Shown: in pieces, positions 5,422-13,475 of the stretch
Position numbering within the stretch: position 1 is the stretch's first letter
Layout: each line of letters begins with the position of its first letter
From: Bacillota bacterium
GTDB lineage: Bacteria > Bacillota > Clostridia > Acetivibrionales > Acetivibrionaceae
NCBI GenBank assembly: GCA_023398495.1
Contig: JAEWSG010000071.1
Coordinates: 1 to 13,475, forward strand
Direction: 5' to 3'
Length of the DNA: 13,475 bases
Translations under genes and position numbers: made by a program
The notes under the pieces: generated by a model
What the model was told of the DNA's origin: nothing
What the model saw: only the letters and a program-made list of their open reading frames with translations
The model's database searches: none

Positions 5422-8382
5422 CTACTCAACAAAAATAATGTAAGCGTCTCCTTCGTCACTATCATCTTTTTTTACCACCCTCACCTTGTCCCCTTTTTCA
5501 AGGTCTGATGCTTTTGAAATTCTATTGTCCTTTAAAATAATGCTGTTTGATAGAATACCCAGATTCATTGTTTCACGGTCTTCCCACTTAAAAGTAGTTG
5601 AATTATAGGCCTTTGCATTTACCACAGTGAATCCGGAGGGGTTATCGTCTCCTGTCAGTTCGTATATTTCACCCTTTGCAAAAATAGTTCCATATGGAGC
5701 AGTATTAACCATAACTGCATCGGTGTCATTTGCCAGTATATAAACCGTCCTGTCCTTAAAACTCAAGTCTCCATAGTCTGTAAAATTACGCTGTCCCACG
5801 ATTCCCGCATCGTCAATTATACTTGTATCGTAAGTAATCCTGAAGGTTTTTGGGGTATTATAAAAGTCCCAATTAACACCATTAAGCTGCGAAAATGAGT
5901 TAACGGTAAAATCCTTATTTTCATTAATGCCTGCTATTCTTCCACGATAAATACTTATAAAGTCAGGATCGAACCTTTGGTTTATTTCAACAACACTTGC
6001 ATAGTATTTACCGTCTGTATATTTTCTGTTTGCTATAACATAAGCCGTATCCTCCGGAGAAATACTGCTGCCGTTAACCAGCCTTTTATCCTTGACAACA
6101 ATAGTACCATTATCATATGCAACATTACCAGTTTCCTTTTGTAAAGATATTACTCCTTCAATTCCCAAAGTATTTGATGCAATACTGTCATCTAAGGGAA
6201 TCAGTTCCGTGTCGATCTTATCCTTAAAAGATATCATAACTGCCTTTTCGTCACCGCCATAGTCTTTTTCAACGGCTATATATGCTTCAGTACTTCTTAG
6301 TTTGCTGTTAATGGTATCTGCATCTATGCTTTTGCTGTTATAAAACAATCTGTTATTTTCCGCCAAACCAACATTTGAAAAGCCTTTCTGCTCTGTTCTT
6401 TTCCAGTTTCCGTCTTTGAGTATTTCCATGTTCTGGAGTATCAGATTGTTTGAGATGCCATCGAATTTAACTACAATACCTTTGTATATATCTGTAACAA
6501 AATGCTCATCTCCTTCTATTGTTATCTGTTTCAACAGGGTAAAGGTATCAGTAGTATTCAGGAGAAGTTTAACTCTATCCCCATCTTTTAGTGTATTATA
6601 CTCCACCAGTTTTTTATCCAATACTACAGGTATCTCTTCATTAGTCATCAATATCTGCTGGCTACCATCATCGTATTGTACTGCAAGTGTTGCAGGATTT
6701 TTGGAAAGGATCTTTCCATAGCGTTCAATATAGTTGTCTACTGCACTTATAAGCTCAATGTTTCCTTCTTGATCAAATTTAATGTAGACAGAATCTCCAC
6801 CTTCAACAGCTTCTATTTCTGCTGGCTTATAGTTTTTTAAAACACTTATACTCTTTGGATTTGAATAGTTATAAGTTTTAATACTCGGATTTGCTGCATT
6901 CCCTTTAAACTCTTCATTGTACAAGGTGATATAACCAAGCTGCACATTGACCTCCTCAACTATGCCGTTAGTTATTCCCTGCTCCCTCAACCTGAGCGTT
7001 ACCTTCTTTATCCCTGTTATCATATTGTCAGTTACAGCCAGAATAACATCCATTCCACTATCAATAGCAGCTATGTCCGTTTTTTTATTGTCTGCAAATA
7101 TTTCTGCATTGCTGCTGTAAACATATGTAACATCTACATTATTACCTTCACCGTCATAAGAAAAATTTTCGTTTTCGATATCAACATCAGGATATTTTAA
7201 ATCGAACACCTTTGAGATATTTAAAGTCTGATTTGTTGTATCAATAGCATTTACTTTAGCGACCAGATACTTAGTATCTGCCGTATTTGATATTACTTTG
7301 GTGTATAATACCCGTCCATCCATTGTTACGGTATACTCTATGCGGTCACCAACCTCAAGCAGGCTGCTTCTACCGATCCAACCGTTTTTATAGACAATCA
7401 GGTCTGTATTTTCCTCACTTTTTATGCTGCCGTTCTGCTCATTTCTGTAATCGTAAGATTCGTTGTCTGATATTGCGGTTATAACCTTATGCAGCTTTCC
7501 GTTGCTGTTTCTTACATTCAATGTGTTTTTTGCCATGTTTTGCCCATCAGCAAAGTCGATAGAATTATTAATGCCTTCAATAGTTCCCAATTCCTTTTCA
7601 TAGCCTCTTAAAAGCATTATGACGGGAAGTGCATTTTTTATTATCTGTGCCATTTGCTCTCTCGTAACGTTACCCGCAGGCCTGAAATTGCCATCCCCCA
7701 TGCCGCTCATTATATTATTCTGGAGTACCGCCTCTATGTATGGGATTTTATAGGGGTCCGCGTCAGACCAGTCACTATAGCTGTTAAAAATCTTCTGCTG
7801 TCCATACAAAGGAGCCAGCCCTAAAGCTTTTGCTATCCAAAAGGCAACATCCTGCCTTTTTGCTGCCGATTCCCTGATAAAACTCGCAGCCGTAAAAGCA
7901 CTTCTGTCCAATGCCATAGCGTCAGTTAAATCCTGAGCACTAATAAGCCCATCAGTTGCTGCAAGCTGCAAGTATCCGTCAGACCACATTGCCGGAGCAT
8001 ATGTTTTTTTGTTGGCAGCGGTCCTTGCTGCATCAATTAATTCCGCCGCAATCTGAGCTTCAGCCTCTCTTCCCACTGCGTTATATATCATTGTCAGAGC
8101 CTGCTCCTTTGTAACGGAATTTGTTCGTCCAAAGGTTCTGTTACCATAGCCTTTCATTATCTCAAGAGCACTGACTTCGCATATGGCTTCCTTTGACCAT
8201 ATGTCAGTTTGCTTGACATCACGATAGTCAATATTGTTTAAAATCGTTCCGATTGTATCAATGCCTGTGTAAACTTTTTCCACTGTTTCCTCTGTATACG
8301 CAGAAGTCAAAAAAGCTAGAGAAAGGAGTACAATTAAAGAAATAGCTATAAATTTTTTGAGCAGGTTGGACTTTTTTTTCAT
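5422..8382 (-). CDS. Large secreted protein with N-terminal SLH repeats
   Basis: The 986-residue protein has a signal peptide (1-29: KKK, hydrophobic core, TSAYT) and an N-terminal SLH region: repeat 1 about 53-104 (SVTKEQALTMIY), a degenerate second about 130-188, and a clear third about 199-252 (DGNFRPAGNVTREQMAQII). The remaining 730 residues look like a chain of beta-rich modules, each opening with a similar short strand: GTIEGINN, KYLVAKVNAI, TNGIVEEVN, RYGKILSKN, YKGIVVKFDG, YRGRIAGINE, often followed by a phrase such as LKDGDRVKLLL or LEKGDKVRVVK. No catalytic motif is seen. It is probably a structural or scaffolding wall protein. The start follows AGAGGT by about 9 bases. A run of eight A directly follows the ATG. 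Confidence 0.85.
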   Translation of the reverse strand: MKKKSNLLKKFIAISLIVLLSLAFLTSAYTEETVEKVYTGIDTIGTILNNIDYRDVKQTDIWSKEAICEVSALEIMKGYGNRTFGRTNSVTKEQALTMIYNAVGREAEAQIAAELIDAARTAANKKTYAPAMWSDGYLQLAATDGLISAQDLTDAMALDRSAFTAASFIRESAAKRQDVAFWIAKALGLAPLYGQQKIFNSYSDWSDADPYKIPYIEAVLQNNIMSGMGDGNFRPAGNVTREQMAQIIKNALPVIMLLRGYEKELGTIEGINNSIDFADGQNMAKNTLNVRNSNGKLHKVITAISDNESYDYRNEQNGSIKSEENTDLIVYKNGWIGRSSLLEVGDRIEYTVTMDGRVLYTKVISNTADTKYLVAKVNAIDTTNQTLNISKVFDLKYPDVDIENENFSYDGEGNNVDVTYVYSSNAEIFADNKKTDIAAIDSGMDVILAVTDNMITGIKKVTLRLREQGITNGIVEEVNVQLGYITLYNEEFKGNAANPSIKTYNYSNPKSISVLKNYKPAEIEAVEGGDSVYIKFDQEGNIELISAVDNYIERYGKILSKNPATLAVQYDDGSQQILMTNEEIPVVLDKKLVEYNTLKDGDRVKLLLNTTDTFTLLKQITIEGDEHFVTDIYKGIVVKFDGISNNLILQNMEILKDGNWKRTEQKGFSNVGLAENNRLFYNSKSIDADTINSKLRSTEAYIAVEKDYGGDEKAVMISFKDKIDTELIPLDDSIASNTLGIEGVISLQKETGNVAYDNGTIVVKDKRLVNGSSISPEDTAYVIANRKYTDGKYYASVVEINQRFDPDFISIYRGRIAGINENKDFTVNSFSQLNGVNWDFYNTPKTFRITYDTSIIDDAGIVGQRNFTDYGDLSFKDRTVYILANDTDAVMVNTAPYGTIFAKGEIYELTGDDNPSGFTVVNAKAYNSTTFKWEDRETMNLGILSNSIILKDNRISKASDLEKGDKVRVVKKDDSDEGDAYIIFVE

Positions 8383-8466
8383 AACAGCATTACCTCTGTT
8401 TGATTTTTTTTGGATTGTCCTCTTTATATATATTCGCAGATACTTTTGCTATTTTTATAGTATAAA

Positions 8467-8502
8467 AAAAATTAGCCTGTAATTCTATATCGGCTAATTT
8501 TT
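8467..8502 (-). terminator. Intrinsic terminator after the VWA lipoprotein gene
   Basis: An 11-bp perfect stem (AAAAATTAGCC at 8467-8477 with its complement at 8492-8502) has a 14-base loop. In minus-strand RNA it ends in at least eight U. It lies 94 bases beyond the lipoprotein stop and separates that gene from the SLH pair. In plus-strand RNA it would also end in U, but I see no plus-strand gene to terminate. The promoter of the SLH pair should lie in 8383-8466; TATA-rich -10 candidates are present but no clear -35 box. Confidence 0.75.
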
Positions 8503-8595
8503 AAAGATATTTAAGTCAGTCTCTACAACTTGCTTCACAATGTTCCTTCCATATTTTTCTTCACTAAATAATACACACCCAGTTCCTGCTTACTT

Positions 8596-10173
8596 TTATT
8601 CTCTTTGTCCTCTTTGACCTGTTTGGTTTTCCGAGTTAATATCCATTGCTTTTCCTACCAATTCTATAAATTCACTGTCTTCTTTACTTGCAACAAATTG
8701 ACTTTCATCTGCTTTTAACATATCATAGATTTCGCTCATGCCGGTACCTGCATACTCGCTTTCTCTTAATATTTCTGCAAATTGTGTAACCATATTAATA
8801 AATCTGAACCTAGCAGTTGCATCGTTAAAATCCTTTTTAACATCTGAAGCTTTTATGTTCTTGCTTATTTCATCGAATTTGTCCGTTTGCATATTTTTAT
8901 ATCTCAATTTAACAACGGCTATATTATCACTTAAGTCCTCTTTTAATTTTACTTCATACAAAGCTGTTACAGCATGACCCGCTCCTACTTCTCCCGCATC
9001 TACACTGTTGTCTTTAAAATCTTCATCCTTTATATCCCTGTTTTCATAACCAATAAGTCTATAAGTCTCAACACTGTTTTTATCAAATTCAACCTGAGCC
9101 TTTGCATCCTTGGCAATAACCTGCAGGACTGATGTCAGTTCTTCAGTAAATACCCTCTTAGCCTCATCTAAAGTATCAATGTAGGAGTAGTTACCATCAC
9201 CTTTGTCAGCCAATTTTTCCATAAACATGTCATTATAATTATCCATCCCGAAACCAAACGAAGAAAGTGTAATTCCTCTTTTATTGTAGTCTTCAATTGT
9301 CCTTAAGATATCTTCTGCATCTGTAAGCCCCTGATTTGCAACGCCATCGGTACATAGAATTATCCTGTTGTTGGCGTTTTTGTCAAAATTCTGATCAGCC
9401 ATCTTAAATCCGATTTGCAAACCCTCAGATGCATTAGTAGAACCTTCAGGTTTTAGCTGTGCAATTTTTTTCTTTATATAATCTTTTCTATCTCCTGATG
9501 TATGTTCCAATAGTTTTCTTCCCTTTGTCCCATATACTGCAATACCTATTTTATCCTCTTCAGTCATTTGATCTATCAGCATGTTAAGGCTCTCTTTAAC
9601 CAATCCAAGCCTGTTTTCAGTATTCATAGAGCCTGATATGTCAATTACAAAGGTAAGTACCGAGTTTTTCTTTTCCCTTCCATAAACTTCTTTTCCCTGA
9701 ACGCCCACTTCGATAATATGATGATCCTTTTTGAAAATGGAAGGAGCAATTTCAGTATATATTGAGAAAGTGTCGTCACTGGGAGCATCATAATGTCTCT
9801 TAAAATAATTTATAAACTCTTCAACTCTGACTGAATCCTTCGGAGGCATCATGCCCTGTTCAATATAATTTCTTGCCTTAGTGTAGGATGCCGTATCAAC
9901 ATCTAAAGCAAATGTAGACTTGGAATCCTCTGACACATATGTTTCGGGATTTACACCATAGTTTTCAAAGTATGTATCAATGTAGCCCTCATCATTACCC
10001 TTATTCTTAGATATATCCCACTTAGAATTATTATTGATGCCATCTTCATTTTTTAAATTAGGTTCAGATAGATCCTTATGTTTAGAATCCGAACTACTTT
10101 TACATCCAGCAAAACCTATTAATAAAACTGCCGATAATATAATTGCACCTGCTTTTGAAAATTTTCTATTCAT
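8596..10173 (-). CDS. von Willebrand factor A lipoprotein, YfbK type
   Basis: The 525-residue protein has a lipoprotein signal peptide with lipobox GFAGC (Cys24), so it should be lipid-anchored on the outer face of the membrane. A low-complexity Ser/Lys/Asn linker follows. Next is the family's N-terminal domain (about 78-130; LDVDTASYTKARNYIEQG, PPKDSVRVEEFINYF), then a VWA domain (about 170-350) with a full metal-ion-dependent adhesion site: DISGS (D178, S180, S182), T246 and D276 in CTDG. The C-terminal part (about 355-508) matches the extension usual in YfbK-like proteins. VWA domains bind partners through the metal site; the partner is unknown. The start follows AGGAGGT by 6 bases; the frame to 10194 lacks such a site. 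It lies after the kinase gene with no terminator between, so it may be partly co-transcribed, but it also has its own promoter region with regulator-type repeats. Confidence 0.9.
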   Translation of the reverse strand: MNRKFSKAGAIILSAVLLIGFAGCKSSSDSKHKDLSEPNLKNEDGINNNSKWDISKNKGNDEGYIDTYFENYGVNPETYVSEDSKSTFALDVDTASYTKARNYIEQGMMPPKDSVRVEEFINYFKRHYDAPSDDTFSIYTEIAPSIFKKDHHIIEVGVQGKEVYGREKKNSVLTFVIDISGSMNTENRLGLVKESLNMLIDQMTEEDKIGIAVYGTKGRKLLEHTSGDRKDYIKKKIAQLKPEGSTNASEGLQIGFKMADQNFDKNANNRIILCTDGVANQGLTDAEDILRTIEDYNKRGITLSSFGFGMDNYNDMFMEKLADKGDGNYSYIDTLDEAKRVFTEELTSVLQVIAKDAKAQVEFDKNSVETYRLIGYENRDIKDEDFKDNSVDAGEVGAGHAVTALYEVKLKEDLSDNIAVVKLRYKNMQTDKFDEISKNIKASDVKKDFNDATARFRFINMVTQFAEILRESEYAGTGMSEIYDMLKADESQFVASKEDSEFIELVGKAMDINSENQTGQRGQRE

Positions 10174-10213
10174 GTTAAGACCTCCTCTATACATTAAGTT
10201 TAGCTATATTTTT

Positions 10214-10268
10214 ATTATAGAACAGACCTTTTTCTATCTCTTGTCAAGAATGTGTCAATTTTGTGACA
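10214..10268 (-). promoter_or_regulatory. Promoter region with 11-bp direct repeats (OmpR/PhoB-type site)
   Basis: On the minus strand a perfect TATAAT (10214-10219) has no good -35 at 17 bases. Instead TTGACA-like units lie upstream with an 11-base period: 10242-10247, 10253-10258 and a weaker one at about 10264. The two clear TTGACA copies lie 22 or more bases from the -10 box, too far for a normal sigma-A -35. This is the layout of an activator-dependent promoter for an OmpR-family regulator, which binds such repeats as dimers. The last repeat abuts the stop codon of the kinase gene. Gene content suggests the neighbouring response regulator, but this is an inference. Confidence 0.5.
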
Positions 10269-11672
10269 TTAACATTTATCTTCTAAAACAGGTAGTTGCA
10301 GTTTTACTTTTGTTCCTGAATTAACAGTACTTTGTATTTGGATATTACCTTTATGCTTGTCAATTATTATTTTTGAAATAGAAAGGCCCAATCCCGTGCC
10401 AGAAATGCCCTTAGTGTTGGAAGCCCTATGAAATCTCTCGAATATATTTTTTATATCCTCCTCAGGAATGCCAATTCCCTGGTCTTTTACCTCCAGTACA
10501 GCATAACTTCCCTGTGAATAAAGAGAGAGCTCTATTGTTCCTCCCGAGCGAGAGTATTTTATTGCATTATCCAGGATATTTACAACAACCTGAACAATTT
10601 TCTCAGGGTCAGCATTTATAAATATATCCGGTTTAATAGATGTAAGGATTTCTATATTATTTTTACCCGCCTTAACTTTTAGCTTTTCCAGCGTATCCTT
10701 CAAAAGGTTAGAATAGTTGGTCTTTGAAAATACAAACGATTCCTGAAAGGAGTCTAGTCTTGATAGATTTAAAAGGTCATTTACCAGCTTTTCGAGCCTT
10801 AAAGTCTCACTATTTAGGTGCATCAGAGCAGATTCGGTATCGGGATTACCCGCAATTTCATCGTATAAGAACTCTGAGTATCCTTTTATAGCCGTAAGAG
10901 GCGTACGTATTTCATGAGAAACATTAGATATCAACTGTTTCTGCCTGCTAATGTATTCTTGCAATTGCGAACCCATGGAATTGATACTCTTACTCAACTG
11001 TCCCAATTCATCATCTCTATTAAGTTCAACAAGAGTAAAATCTCTTTGTGCGTAGCGTTCAGTAGTCTCAACAAGCTGATTTATCGGTTTGACTATCTTT
11101 TTTGACAAGTAAATGCTTATAACAATAATCAGCCCAAAAAAAGCAAAGGCTCCTACAACCAAAATGTATAAAACATTATCTAAGAATTCGTTGAGCAAAT
11201 CAAGCTTGTAAACTATTACAAGGACTCCTATCGTTTCAGTCTTGTAGACTATCGGGACAGAATAATAGACAACTTTATTGTTAGTTCTGTACACAGTTTT
11301 GCCGCTCAATGCAGGTCTTAAAATAAATTTTATATACTGATAATCACTAAAGCTTGATTCCTTTTCAATTTCTATCGGGTTACATTGAAGTTTCAATTTT
11401 TTATCATAAATCTGTACCTGGCCTATTCCGGAGCTTAGATTATTTGCAATCAAATTTGCAGTTTGATCACTCAATTCAGTTGTACCCTCTTTTTCAAAAA
11501 GGAACACTTGCTTTATATAGGAAAAAATCAGATTACTCTGCTCAATCAGTTGACTTTTAACCGTTTTTGTTTTATACAGCTCAAGACTCCCCAAAATAGC
11601 AATTCCTATAATCATCATTGATATAATTGCAGTGATCAGATAAAATTTTATGAGTCTTGTTCTGAATTTCAT
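10269..11672 (-). CDS. Membrane sensor histidine kinase
   Basis: The 467-residue kinase detects a signal outside the membrane and phosphorylates its partner regulator. Order: TM1 (about 10-32), an extracellular sensor region (about 33-164, probably Cache/PAS-like), TM2 (about 166-189), HAMP (about 190-242), dimerisation/phosphoacceptor domain with H253 in SNVSHEIRTPLTAIKGYSEF, and an ATP-binding domain with N369 in the N-box (NILDNAIKY), G1 DQGIGIP (397-403), F-box IFERFHR and G2 GTGLGLS (425-431). All catalytic motifs are present, so it should be active. Its ATG shares one base with the TGA of the upstream regulator gene (TGATG), which implies translational coupling. The extracellular sensor does not tell me the signal. 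No terminator follows the stop codon, so some read-through into the VWA lipoprotein gene is possible. Confidence 0.95.
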   Translation of the reverse strand: MKFRTRLIKFYLITAIISMMIIGIAILGSLELYKTKTVKSQLIEQSNLIFSYIKQVFLFEKEGTTELSDQTANLIANNLSSGIGQVQIYDKKLKLQCNPIEIEKESSFSDYQYIKFILRPALSGKTVYRTNNKVVYYSVPIVYKTETIGVLVIVYKLDLLNEFLDNVLYILVVGAFAFFGLIIVISIYLSKKIVKPINQLVETTERYAQRDFTLVELNRDDELGQLSKSINSMGSQLQEYISRQKQLISNVSHEIRTPLTAIKGYSEFLYDEIAGNPDTESALMHLNSETLRLEKLVNDLLNLSRLDSFQESFVFSKTNYSNLLKDTLEKLKVKAGKNNIEILTSIKPDIFINADPEKIVQVVVNILDNAIKYSRSGGTIELSLYSQGSYAVLEVKDQGIGIPEEDIKNIFERFHRASNTKGISGTGLGLSISKIIIDKHKGNIQIQSTVNSGTKVKLQLPVLEDKC

Positions 11673-12352
11673 CAGCCCTTACCCCCAAACCGATATCCAA
11701 GTCCAAACACTGTTATAATGTATTTTGGATCGGTACTATCATCTTCAATTTTTTTCCTCAATCTTGTAATGCAAGTATCGACAACTCTTGAATCACCAAA
11801 ATAATCATATCCCCATATTTTTTGCAATAAATCCTCACGGCTAAACACCTTTTTAGGGTTTCTGGCGAAAAGCTCTAGAAGCTGAAATTCTTTTTGTGTT
11901 ACGCTTATATCCTCACCATTCTTAGTTATTACCATATTGGTCAAATCTATTTTAAGTGTGTTACACTCTACTACTTCTGTAGAAGTACTGTCATTATTCC
12001 TCCTCAATACAGCCTTAACCCTGGCTATAAACTCAATTGACTCAAAGGGTTTTGTTATATAATCGTCAGCTCCGCATTCAAATCCTATAACCTTATCAAC
12101 AACTTCATTCTTAGCAGTGAGCATAATAATGGGGATTTTATAATCATTAAATATTGTCTTGCAGACCTCGTACCCACTTATGTCAGGCAACATAAGGTCT
12201 AGAATTATCAAATCAGGCTTCTCGGTCTTTAACGTCTCTAAAGCACTGTTGCCATCCACAGCTGTAATCACTTCGTAATTTTCTCTTTTCAGAATTAATT
12301 GAATGAGATCTCTTACTGAGTTTTCGTCATCCACAACTAGAATTTTCTTCAT
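11672..12352 (-). CDS. OmpR/PhoB-family response regulator
   Basis: The 226-residue regulator has a receiver domain (1-118) with the acidic pair D8/D9, the phospho-acceptor D52 in LDLMLPDISG, T79 and K101 in TKPF, then a winged-helix DNA-binding domain (about 127-224) ending in the usual VFGLGYRF. Phosphorylation by the kinase encoded just after it should promote dimer binding to direct repeats. ORF length is normal and all key residues are present. AGGAGA precedes the ATG by about 7 bases. It lies 23 bases after the hydrolase gene, so the three genes probably share the promoter at 13050-13078. The target genes cannot be read from the protein, but the repeats at 10242-10268 are a candidate site. 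Confidence 0.95.
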   Translation of the reverse strand: MKKILVVDDENSVRDLIQLILKRENYEVITAVDGNSALETLKTEKPDLIILDLMLPDISGYEVCKTIFNDYKIPIIMLTAKNEVVDKVIGFECGADDYITKPFESIEFIARVKAVLRRNNDSTSTEVVECNTLKIDLTNMVITKNGEDISVTQKEFQLLELFARNPKKVFSREDLLQKIWGYDYFGDSRVVDTCITRLRKKIEDDSTDPKYIITVFGLGYRFGGKG

Positions 12353-12375
12353 TCTCTTTCTCCTGTATCTTCTCT

Positions 12376-13017
12376 CTAATCTCTATAATCAAGAACAACT
12401 ACCCGAGGATAATCGCCTATATTTCCCTCATTAATCTCAAACTCAGACCCATCAACCTTTTTGTGTTCCCCTGCCAGCTCCAGAAACTTATCAACTCCTT
12501 CAAGCTTAATTTTTACGTCTTTTGTTTTGTAATGCATAGGAATGGTAACTGCCGGCTTCAATATATCCATTACTTTTAAGGCTCCAACATAATCGATAGT
12601 ATATCTACCCCCTACCGGTGTCATCAAAATATCCACATCGCCAAGTTCCTTCACCTGTCCCGGCGTTATAACATGGCCTAAATCGCCAAGATGACAAACA
12701 TTCAAACCATCCACCCTGAACTTAAATACCGTGTTAAGCCCTCTCTTTTTTCCATTCTTTTCGTCATGGAAAGTATCCACACCTGTCACTTCAACGCCCT
12801 TAATATTAGTTTTTCCGGACCCTTTAACCAGCACAGGTGTTCCTTTAAATATTTCAGCATTATTATGATCATAGTGATCATGACTTGTACTTACAATATT
12901 AGCTTCTGTATCAGGAAGTTTGTAACCAACCGTCTCATCAAAAGGATCAGTTACAATTTTTATTTCTTTGTCCGACGAAATAAGAAAACAAGCATGCCCA
13001 AACCATTTAATCTTCAT
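12376..13017 (-). CDS. Metallo-beta-lactamase-fold metal-dependent hydrolase
   Basis: The 213-residue cytoplasmic protein (no signal peptide) starts with the MKIKWFGHACFLI motif seen in UlaG/UPF0173-like hydrolases. Metal ligands are present: H46, H48, D50 and H51 in SHDHYDHN, then H109/D112 in HLGDLGH, and H162 in IPMHYKT. TFHDE (H84) is also typical. Members of this group hydrolyse varied phosphodiester, lactone or ester substrates; the substrate here cannot be read from the sequence. GGGAGG precedes the ATG by 7 bases. It is the first gene of a likely operon with the response regulator and kinase. The link may be functional or just shared transcription. Confidence 0.9.
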   Translation of the reverse strand: MKIKWFGHACFLISSDKEIKIVTDPFDETVGYKLPDTEANIVSTSHDHYDHNNAEIFKGTPVLVKGSGKTNIKGVEVTGVDTFHDEKNGKKRGLNTVFKFRVDGLNVCHLGDLGHVITPGQVKELGDVDILMTPVGGRYTIDYVGALKVMDILKPAVTIPMHYKTKDVKIKLEGVDKFLELAGEHKKVDGSEFEINEGNIGDYPRVVVLDYRD

Positions 13018-13049
13018 TATACTGCCTCCCTCTATTTTGTCTTGTACTC

Positions 13050-13078
13050 ATTATAACCTATTTCGATTTAAAGTTAAA
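13050..13078 (-). promoter_or_regulatory. Promoter of the hydrolase / two-component operon
   Basis: A perfect TATAAT (13050-13055) has TTTAAC (13073-13078; 3 of 6) 17 bases upstream. The leader would be about 25 bases and includes the strong ribosome binding site. The AT-rich stretch 13081-13140 could act as an UP element; I see nothing else in it. Confidence 0.5.
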
Positions 13079-13141
13079 TGAATAAGATTAGCAAGATAAT
13101 ACAAAAACAGATTTCTTATGCCCAAATTTCTGCTGTTACAT

Positions 13142-13179
13142 AAAAAGCAGTTGCCGGATTATATAACTCCAACAACTGC
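13142..13179 (-). terminator. Intrinsic terminator of the right-edge gene
   Basis: GCAGTTG (13147-13153) and CAACTGC (13173-13179) form a 7-bp stem that continues through five further pairs, two of them G-U in minus-strand RNA. Five U follow directly. It lies 44 bases after the stop codon at 13223 and separates that gene from the hydrolase operon. Confidence 0.8.
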
Positions 13180-13222
13180 CTGACATATGCACCTACATTT
13201 TTTCTGGTACGCTTATTTTAAA

Positions 13223-13475
13223 TTAAAAATGTATTTGGAAATCCTTTTCTTTAACTTCCACTGCTGACGAACCTATATTATTTATAGCATTAACTTTGCT
13301 ATCTTCATGTTTATTAACGTATACAATCACTTTATTAACTTTTTCATTTAATAATAAACATGCAATATCTAAATTATAACTATCCTTTCTTAGTGTGTTC
13401 ATAATATCTTCCAGTTTGGTTAACGAGTTTTGTACATTGTGATATTTTATCTTATCATAATTTAGCAATCGCTCT
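13223..13475 (-). CDS. Hypothetical protein, 5' part beyond the window
   Basis: I do not recognise this protein. The frame stays open to the right edge; a TTG at 13468 is the first possible start inside, but it has no visible ribosome binding site, so the true start probably lies outside. About 84 codons are visible. They are rich in Asn, Lys and Val, with a likely helix (TKLEDIMNTLRKDSYNLDIACLLLNEKVNKVIVYV) and no signal peptide, membrane segment or known motif. A good terminator follows, which supports a real gene. Confidence 0.5.
   Translation of the reverse strand, partial: ERLLNYDKIKYHNVQNSLTKLEDIMNTLRKDSYNLDIACLLLNEKVNKVIVYVNKHEDSKVNAINNIGSSAVEVKEKDFQIHF

Noticed and set aside
8371..8378. 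A8 run just after the start codon of the large SLH gene
   Set aside because: Lysine-rich signal peptide starts (ATG AAA AAA AAG) are common in AT-rich genomes, so this is not good evidence of a switch.
12691..13056. Plus-strand open frame of 121 codons across the hydrolase gene
   Set aside because: It is antisense to a gene with intact metal-binding motifs and a strong ribosome binding site, and its protein is His/Phe/Tyr-rich without recognisable features.

Overview
This is a low-GC Gram-positive (Clostridia) chromosomal segment. The evidence is AT-rich DNA, strong GGAGG-type ribosome binding sites, S-layer homology (SLH) surface proteins, a lipoprotein signal with no outer-membrane genes, and U-tailed intrinsic terminators. 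The combination resembles cellulolytic or Ruminiclostridium-type Clostridia; that placement is an inference from gene content, not a database result. Every gene I can support lies on the minus strand, so transcription runs from high to low coordinates.

In transcription order: (1) 13475-13223, the end of an unrecognised gene cut by the window edge, closed by an intrinsic terminator. (2) 13017-10269, a likely three-gene operon of a metallo-beta-lactamase-fold hydrolase, an OmpR-type response regulator and a HAMP-type sensor histidine kinase; regulator and kinase overlap by one base. (3) 10173-8596, a secreted von Willebrand A lipoprotein of the YfbK type. Its promoter region carries 11-bp-spaced TTGACA-like repeats, which suggests control by an OmpR-family regulator such as the one next door. 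(4) 8382-3808, two large secreted SLH proteins, one with N-terminal and one with C-terminal SLH repeats, probably co-transcribed and bound to the cell wall. (5) 3543-2050, a carboxyl-terminal processing protease (PDZ + S41 + peptidoglycan-binding domain) with an intact Ser/Lys/Gln site. (6) 1796-876, a lone TadE/TadG-type membrane-anchored protein. (7) 821-131, a segment with two good promoters and a terminator but almost no recognisable coding content; it holds a 333-bp inverted-repeat element with one small ORF. (8) 67-1, a promoter and perhaps the first codons of a gene running off the left edge.

The theme is the cell envelope: wall-bound surface proteins, a wall-targeted exported protease, a surface VWA lipoprotein, a pilus-like secreted protein and a two-component system that could sense envelope state.

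Most worth checking: a G8 tract inside the shorter SLH gene, where any one-base slip truncates the protein before its wall anchor; a cluster of palindromes with CTAG centres between that gene and the protease; the inverted-repeat element inside an otherwise non-coding transcription unit; and the regulator-type direct repeats before the VWA lipoprotein. I found no CRISPR array, rRNA, tRNA or complete insertion sequence.
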